The notes under the pieces are model-generated. The model saw only the letters and a program-made list of their open reading frames with translations. It had not been told where the DNA came from and did no database searches. This document shows, one piece after another, positions 59,495-64,000 of a stretch of DNA of 64,000 nucleotides. Source of the DNA: Aristaeella lactis (GTDB lineage: Bacteria; Bacillota; Clostridia; Christensenellales; Aristaeellaceae). The stretch is taken from positions 186,001 to 250,000 of the forward strand of contig NZ_CP069421.1 of assembly GCF_018118585.1 (NCBI RefSeq). Direction: 5' to 3'. The translations under genes and the position numbers were made by a program. How positions within the stretch are numbered: position 1 is the stretch's first letter; the number at the start of each line of letters is the position of its first letter.

Positions 59495-59525
59495 TTGACT
59501 CTCACATTATGTCAGACATTACAGT
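59495..59525 (+). promoter_or_regulatory. MerR-type promoter with 19-bp spacer and operator
   Basis: TTGACT (59495-59500), 19 bp, TACAGT (59520-59525). A palindrome ATGTC-A-GACAT (59509-59519) fills the spacer. MerR-family promoters typically have this 19-bp spacing, which the regulator untwists. Confidence 0.72.
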
Positions 59526-59566
59526 AGTGGCGAGCTCAGAAATACCATCCATGGAGGGAATAACCA

Positions 59567-60370
59567 ATGCTGAAGATCGGAGATTTTTCAAAACTGTCCA
59601 GAGTAAGCATCAGAATGCTTCGCCACTATGATGACATCGGACTGCTGAAGCCTGCGGAAACCGACACCTTTACAGGCTACCGGTATTACAGGGAGGATCA
59701 GCTGTTCACCATCGGACGGATCACTGCCCTGAAGGATATGGGCTTTTCCCTGTCGGATATCATCCGGATTCTTGAAAACTATGATGATCCGGAAAAAATG
59801 GAATCATTCCTGTCCGCCCGGCAGGAGGAACTGTCCAGACTGTCAAAGGAGACGGAGTATAAGCTGATGCTTCTGGAAACAGCCAGGAAACGGCTGAGAA
59901 AGGAGCAGATCATGAATTATGACGTTACAGTAAAAACCATCCCGGAAAGATACGCGGCCACGGTGCATATGGTGGTTCCGCACTATGAGGACGAGGGGAT
60001 GCTCTGGGGGATGATGGCAGAATGCAAGACGCCGCTGATCCCCGCGGATCCCTGCCTGGCGGCAGCGGAATTCCTGGATAAGGAATACAAGGAAGAAAAT
60101 GTGGAGATCATCACCTGGATGACCGTGAAGGGGACCTATGAGGATACGGAGCATGTGAAGTTCAAAACCCTTCCGGCGGTGAAGGTGGCGAGCTGTATTA
60201 TCAAAGGCAGCTATGAGCAGATGGGGGACGCGACGGCGACCGTGGTTTCCTGGATCAATGAAAATGGATACCAGATCAGCGGACCCATGTTCAATATCTA
60301 TCACGTCGGCCCGGTGCAAACGCAGAATCCGGATGAGTATGTGACAGAAGTTTGTTTCCCGATCGGATAA
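59567..60370 (+). CDS. MerR-family regulator with GyrI-like effector domain
   Basis: A 267-residue regulator: MerR DNA-binding helix-turn-helix (2-70, LKIGDFSKLSRVSIRMLRHY and TFTGYRYY), coiled-coil (about 75-112) and GyrI-like ligand domain (about 118-267, YDVTVKTIPERYAATVHM). This is the BmrR plan, where a bound drug activates transcription. No efflux gene follows: only a terminator and a convergent gene, so it mainly seems to regulate its own promoter and unlinked targets. Confidence 0.93.
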   Translation: MLKIGDFSKLSRVSIRMLRHYDDIGLLKPAETDTFTGYRYYREDQLFTIGRITALKDMGFSLSDIIRILENYDDPEKMESFLSARQEELSRLSKETEYKLMLLETARKRLRKEQIMNYDVTVKTIPERYAATVHMVVPHYEDEGMLWGMMAECKTPLIPADPCLAAAEFLDKEYKEENVEIITWMTVKGTYEDTEHVKFKTLPAVKVASCIIKGSYEQMGDATATVVSWINENGYQISGPMFNIYHVGPVQTQNPDEYVTEVCFPIG

Positions 60371-60375
60371 CGAAT

Positions 60376-60407
60376 AAAGGAGCTGAGAATCCTCAGCTCC
60401 TTTTTCA
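60376..60407. terminator. Bidirectional terminator
   Basis: AAAGGAGCTGAG, loop AATC, CTCAGCTCCTTTTT between convergent genes. Confidence 0.88.
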
Positions 60408-60425
60408 TTGCATGCAGGGGAACCA

Positions 60426-61979
60426 TTATGCCCACGGGACGTAATGGTACCGCATGTATTCGATCTCGTTCTTCTCATTCAGGCGGATCTGTGTGGTGAC
60501 GAACCAGAAATCCGCATCTGTCGTTTCATTCTGTTCATCCGTCAGGTCACAGGAGAAGATCAGCTCCCTGCCGACAGGGGCTTTCCCTTCCAGGTAGGCG
60601 TTGATATACCAGGCATACAGGTCCGTGACGGGCTCGAAAGCATCGGGGTCAGGTCCGGAAGGACTCTGCATATCCGCATGGAAATTGTCTGCCAGGTTAT
60701 AGGTGACGAGGCTTTCTTCCGCTGTGTCCCCGAAATACATTCCCTCCTCATCCGTGGCAACGCGCTCATAAACACCGGTGACTGCGTATACATGATGATC
60801 CTTGTCATACAGCAGCTTCCGGATCTCAAACAGATCATACTGCGCTCCGCTGCTGCCGGTGTAGATGCTGTATCCTTCCGCGGCGGCAGACGGGAAGGCA
60901 AGGGAAGTGTAGGGGACAAAGCCGCGGAAACCGCTGCCTTCGATGTAGGCCCATTCACCCATGATGGACAGCAGCGTGACGGGATCGCCTTCGGAAAGGG
61001 CGGTCAGCGTGCTCCGGGAGAAAAGCGGGTCATCCGTTACGCTGACCTTTTCATTGGCGACTGCGCTGATCCGCTGGAAATCAAGGTCAGCCGCGTTTGC
61101 CTTTTTCGGCAGGGAAGCGGCATCAATGTATCCGAAACGGTAATGGTTTTTGTCAATGGAATACTGGATCAGGATCCAGCCGTTTTCTTTTCCGAAAACC
61201 TGGATCCATCCGTTGGTGGAAACCTGGGCTTTCCCGTTTCCGCCGCGAAGGGAAAGCTTATCCGGCGCGGAATAAACAGGATACTTTCTGCCGCCGGTAA
61301 AGCGGAATTCCTGCGCTGTGAGTTCAGAATCCTCCGGGAGTACGGGGGGCGTTGTCAGGCGCTGCTGCGCTTTCTGATAGGTTCGGGGGAAAGCGGAAAG
61401 ACTGATATAGCGGAGATCCCGCTGGAATTTTCCCTGGACGGTTCCGATTACGCCGGACTGGTTCAGATCCTTGTAGTAGGTGACGGTACCATCGCCGATG
61501 GCAATGGCTCCGCGGCTGTCCTTGCTGATGATCCGGATCAGGTTCCACTGGCCGGAGGAGGAAAGCTGATACGCGGAAAAGAGTTCAAGGTATCCCTGTT
61601 CATCGTTATACTGGCTGATGACCAGGAACTGGCCGTCAAAATGCTCCTGCGCCGAGAATTCTGCTATGGAATTGGTCACATAGATCTCTACGGTGTGGCT
61701 GCCCTGGGGGATGGCTTTGCTGGTTGAGAAACTGTTAACCCATTTGCCGTCGGAAGCTGTAAAGCAGTAAAGGACGTTCTCCCCTCCGCCTGTGCGAACG
61801 AGGACGAACCATCCTGAACCCCACCGGGCGGTATCTGTGATCGATGCTCCGGCGTAGGCGTCCCCGCTGAAATAACTGCTGATTTCAGCCGGAAGCGGTT
61901 CATCCGCCTGCGCTGTGCAGACACTTACGGCCAGCAGGACAAGGGCAAGCAGGATAACGAACCGAATGCGCTTTTTCAT
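60426..61979 (-). CDS. Large secreted SH3-like protein
   Basis: A 517-residue exported protein: signal peptide (1-25, FVILLALVLLAVSVCTAQA), about 170 residues of beta-rich sequence that might form a propeller (GWFVLVRTGGGENVLY, GDGTVTYYKDL), then SH3-like segments (about 220-290, KYPVYSAPDKLSLRGGNG; 310-360, GFVPYTSL). The last 130 residues are unrecognised. AGGAGG precedes the ATG. It resembles in build the secreted protein at 14151-15710 but lacks its Cys-His-Asp residues. A wall-binding role is likely. Confidence 0.78.
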   Translation of the reverse strand: MKKRIRFVILLALVLLAVSVCTAQADEPLPAEISSYFSGDAYAGASITDTARWGSGWFVLVRTGGGENVLYCFTASDGKWVNSFSTSKAIPQGSHTVEIYVTNSIAEFSAQEHFDGQFLVISQYNDEQGYLELFSAYQLSSSGQWNLIRIISKDSRGAIAIGDGTVTYYKDLNQSGVIGTVQGKFQRDLRYISLSAFPRTYQKAQQRLTTPPVLPEDSELTAQEFRFTGGRKYPVYSAPDKLSLRGGNGKAQVSTNGWIQVFGKENGWILIQYSIDKNHYRFGYIDAASLPKKANAADLDFQRISAVANEKVSVTDDPLFSRSTLTALSEGDPVTLLSIMGEWAYIEGSGFRGFVPYTSLAFPSAAAEGYSIYTGSSGAQYDLFEIRKLLYDKDHHVYAVTGVYERVATDEEGMYFGDTAEESLVTYNLADNFHADMQSPSGPDPDAFEPVTDLYAWYINAYLEGKAPVGRELIFSCDLTDEQNETTDADFWFVTTQIRLNEKNEIEYMRYHYVPWA

Positions 61980-62114
61980 AGTGATTTCCTCCTATATGCC
62001 CCGATATATTCGTTTCCGATTGATGTCGGATATCTATTCAACGATTCAACTGTTACAATTATTGCATAGAAAAGGAAAAATGTAACCATATATTTTTATT
62101 GTATACAGAGCAGC

Positions 62115-62155
62115 AAACAAAAAACAGGCGCCGGTCATGCCGACCGGCACCTGTT
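62115..62155 (-). terminator. Terminator of the 62191 methyltransferase gene
   Basis: On the minus strand ACAGGTGCCGGTC, loop GGCAT, GACCGGCGCCTGT, then TTTTTTG. Confidence 0.85.
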
Positions 62156-62190
62156 TATACGTGTAAAGGGGATACAGCGGCAGCCTGCTT

Positions 62191-62625
62191 TTATACAGCA
62201 ATCCGGACGATCAGGAAATCGTCCTTCATGACGGCTTTATCACCGAAGGTATCCCGGATCAGACCTGTGTCCAGCGACCAGGTGCTGACAATGATAATGG
62301 TCCCGTTCTCCTTCGTGACACGCCTGCATTCTTTCACTATTTCTTTCCACTGGGGATAAATATGGCTGAAAGCATTATAGATGAAGACGGTATCAAATGT
62401 GTGATCAGCATAATCCATCCGGGACGCGTCCATCACCTGAAAGTGAAGGCCGTTCTGACGGGCCTGCGGATTCAGCCGGCTGTCATCCAGATCGATACAG
62501 GCAGCCGTGCGGGCAAACGGCAGAGCTGAAAGGGAAAAATCCGCTGTTCCGCAGGCTGCTTCGAGGATATCCCTGTTTTCAATATCCGCCATCAGCAGGC
62601 GGACAAGTTTATCCGTTTTTTTCAT
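62191..62625 (-). CDS. Small SAM-dependent methyltransferase
   Basis: A 144-residue truncated-looking methyltransferase: ILEAACGTADFSL as SAM motif (the usual G-x-G is AACGTG-like), ACIDLDDSRL, FDTVFIYNAFSHI. It is shorter than typical class I enzymes (about 200-250), ending after motif III, yet the start and stop are clean with a ribosome site AAGGAA. It lies ten bases downstream of a GNAT gene. Confidence 0.8.
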   Translation of the reverse strand: MKKTDKLVRLLMADIENRDILEAACGTADFSLSALPFARTAACIDLDDSRLNPQARQNGLHFQVMDASRMDYADHTFDTVFIYNAFSHIYPQWKEIVKECRRVTKENGTIIIVSTWSLDTGLIRDTFGDKAVMKDDFLIVRIAV

Positions 62626-62634
62626 GCCGGTTCC

Positions 62635-63117
62635 TTACCTGAATATTTCCATGCAGACATGTTCGGCGGTGCGTTTGAATTCCCGGAAGCCGCACTTTTC
62701 ATAGACATGGATCGCCCGGTAATTATCGAGGTTGGTCCTGAGACAGACCCGGTTCAGCCCGAGGGTGTTCATACCGTATGCTGTGATGGCTTTGACAGCC
62801 TCTGTGCCATATCCTTTTTCCTGCATGGCCGCGGTAATGGCAATGCCAAGCTCCCCGGCGGAACCGGTGATGTTCATCAGCTCAACGTTTCCGATAAACC
62901 GGCCGCTCTTCTTTTCGATCATGGAAAAGACCGGCTTTTTCTCCCGCAGCTGTTCCTGAACCCATTCCGCTTCCTGCGCTTCGGTGTAAAGCTCGTGCGC
63001 ACCGCCGATGAAACGGTCCACGTGTTCGATATCATTGACCATGGTGAGGTAATCCGGAATCAGTTCTGCCGAAACCTCCACATAGCTGATGTTTTCCGAT
63101 TCAAAAATCTTTTTCAT
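62635..63117 (-). CDS. GNAT-family N-acetyltransferase (9 of 9), RimJ-like
   Basis: A 160-residue enzyme of the RimJ/RimL-like GNAT branch: RFIGNVELMNITGSAGELGI, AMQEKGYGTEAVKAITAY, TNLDNYRAIHVYEKCGF. The acetyl-CoA loop reads Q-E-K-G-Y-G. GGAGG precedes the ATG. It might acetylate a protein N-terminus or a polyamine or sugar; undetermined. Confidence 0.9.
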   Translation of the reverse strand: MKKIFESENISYVEVSAELIPDYLTMVNDIEHVDRFIGGAHELYTEAQEAEWVQEQLREKKPVFSMIEKKSGRFIGNVELMNITGSAGELGIAITAAMQEKGYGTEAVKAITAYGMNTLGLNRVCLRTNLDNYRAIHVYEKCGFREFKRTAEHVCMEIFR

Positions 63118-63141
63118 TCTTTTCCTCCAGAACCTGGACTG

Positions 63142-63654
63142 TCATAGTCCAATCTCTTTATAGATCTTTTCGATGACCGGGGACTTATGCCCTATATACT
63201 GATCAATATCATACGGGTAAAAGGAAGCCGCTTCTTCCTTGATCCGGCTGTATTCCTGTACCGCATCGGGATGAGATCGAAGGTAATCCCTGAAGGCAAT
63301 GTGCCTTTTCAGCTCCGGTGAATCCTCCGGGCAGACATACAGGTGATGTTCTTTCAGGTGCTCTTTTCCCTCATAGCCGAAGGCTTCCCGGCCTGCGATG
63401 CCCAGGTTGCCTTCATGCTGATAACCGATCTTTGCCAGCCGGGAAATCACCTCATCCAGCACGGAATGATCCCGGATGACCACATCGATATCGATGACCG
63501 GCTTGGCGGACAACCCGGGCACGGAGGTGCTTCCGACATGCTCAATCCGCAGGGCCAGTTCACCCAGGGCATCCCGGATCTCATTGCTGATACTGATAAA
63601 GTCCTGTTTCCACATCTCGTCGTAAGGCTGAACGATGATATGTCTTCTGTGCAT
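63142..63654 (-). CDS. GrpB-family nucleotidyltransferase-like protein
   Basis: A 170-residue GrpB/UPF0157 protein with the HVGSTSVPGLSAKPVIDID motif of a minimal nucleotidyltransferase fold and the later HHLYVCPEDS. GrpB proteins are often fused to CoaE; the stand-alone form is of unknown function. The frame extends 69 codons upstream into the neighbouring HAD gene, but AAGGAG and family length fix the ATG given. It overlaps no gene, starting four bases before the HAD stop. Confidence 0.87.
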   Translation of the reverse strand: MHRRHIIVQPYDEMWKQDFISISNEIRDALGELALRIEHVGSTSVPGLSAKPVIDIDVVIRDHSVLDEVISRLAKIGYQHEGNLGIAGREAFGYEGKEHLKEHHLYVCPEDSPELKRHIAFRDYLRSHPDAVQEYSRIKEEAASFYPYDIDQYIGHKSPVIEKIYKEIGL

Positions 63655-63658
63655 CAGC

Positions 63659-64000
63659 TCAACACTCCTTATTCGTTTGGTCCAGCAGTGCCGCCAGTTC
63701 CGGGAAAGAAGTGACGACTGTTCCGTCATATTCCTCGTGATCCCTGTTGAACAGGATCGGTTCAATGTCCAGTTCGGCGGCAGCCAGGAGGTTTTTGACA
63801 CTGTTGTCAACAAAGAAACATTCCTCAGGCTTCTTCCCGGTGACCGACAGGGCAGTCTCATAGATCTTCCTGTCCGGCTTGCGGCATTTCACATCCCCGC
63901 TGACGATCTTGTGACTGAAGAATCTGTCCAGTCCGTGGTGCTCGGTGATATATGCGCTCCACTCCGAAACGTCATTGGAAAGCAGCACAAAATCGTACAG
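63659..64000 (-). CDS. HAD-superfamily hydrolase, C-terminal part (5' end outside window)
   Basis: The frame is open to the right edge (its first visible residues are LYDFVLLSND), so the gene begins beyond the window. The visible 113 residues cover motif II (LLSNDVSEW), the Lys region (DVKCRKPDRKIYE) and motif IV (CFFVDNSVKNLLAAAELD), where the usual Asp-Asp is D-N. It resembles HAD-IA phosphatases. Its stop is four bases from the GrpB start, suggesting one operon with the following GNAT and methyltransferase genes. Confidence 0.85.
   Translation of the reverse strand: MYDFVLLSNDVSEWSAYITEHHGLDRFFSHKIVSGDVKCRKPDRKIYETALSVTGKKPEECFFVDNSVKNLLAAAELDIEPILFNRDHEEYDGTVVTSFPELAALLDQTNKEC

Overview
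The window looks like a chromosome segment of a gut- or rumen-type Clostridia (Bacillota), plausibly a Christensenellales-like lineage; that placement is inference. Supporting signs are an ispH-rpsA gene fusion behind cmk and plsC, an AbrB-type regulator, an MgtE transporter, an LCP cell-wall ligase, Cna_B-type surface repeats, strong Shine-Dalgarno sites, and carbohydrate-active enzymes of families GH43 and GH18. The base composition seems mixed by eye: genes in the first 17 kb and many after 45 kb are G+C-richer than most genes between about 17.7 and 38 kb.

Layout. 1-17.3 kb is mostly backbone: the 3' end of a large Cna_B surface protein, a LysR regulator, mgtE with a long structured leader, a flippase, an LCP protein, yfbR, abrB, cmk-plsC, ispH-rpsA, an XRE regulator overlapping a secreted C39/SH3 protein, and a cytoplasmic GH43 enzyme. 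Intergenic gaps here carry several families of short palindromic repeats. A tRNA-Ser(CGA) gene at 17.4 kb is followed by degenerate and duplicated pieces of its own 3' end, with a further piece at 22.2 kb, which marks a probable old integration site.

17.7-64 kb is an accessory landscape of about 50 mostly single-gene units. It holds nine GNAT acetyltransferases, four HAD phosphatases, three SAM methyltransferases (one fused to an XRE domain), a kinase of the APH family, nucleoside and cytidine deaminases, an adenosine deaminase, two DinB-like proteins, a GrpB protein, a TsaA/TrmO protein, an S66 peptidase, a CPBP protease and a LytTR-DUF3021 pair. Secreted SH3, LRR and peptidoglycan-binding proteins are interspersed. 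Many units have their own promoter and terminator. At least seven share a nearly fixed promoter (TTGAC[G/T], 18 bp, extended TATGAT/TAGAAT), and six carry the same GCCGAACC/GGTTCGGC terminator hairpin.

How they work together. The housekeeping block links cell-envelope and lipid precursor supply (plsC, ispH), nucleotide supply (cmk, yfbR) and translation (S1). The accessory part looks like small detoxification, nucleoside salvage, resistance and sensing functions, several with a local regulator (MarR, MerR, AraC, XRE, LytTR). No integrase, transposase, phage structural gene or CRISPR array was seen. No clearly new multi-gene system is demonstrable from sequence alone. The best candidates for novelty are the repeat families, the tRNA-Ser scar region, the shared promoter class and the mgtE leader.
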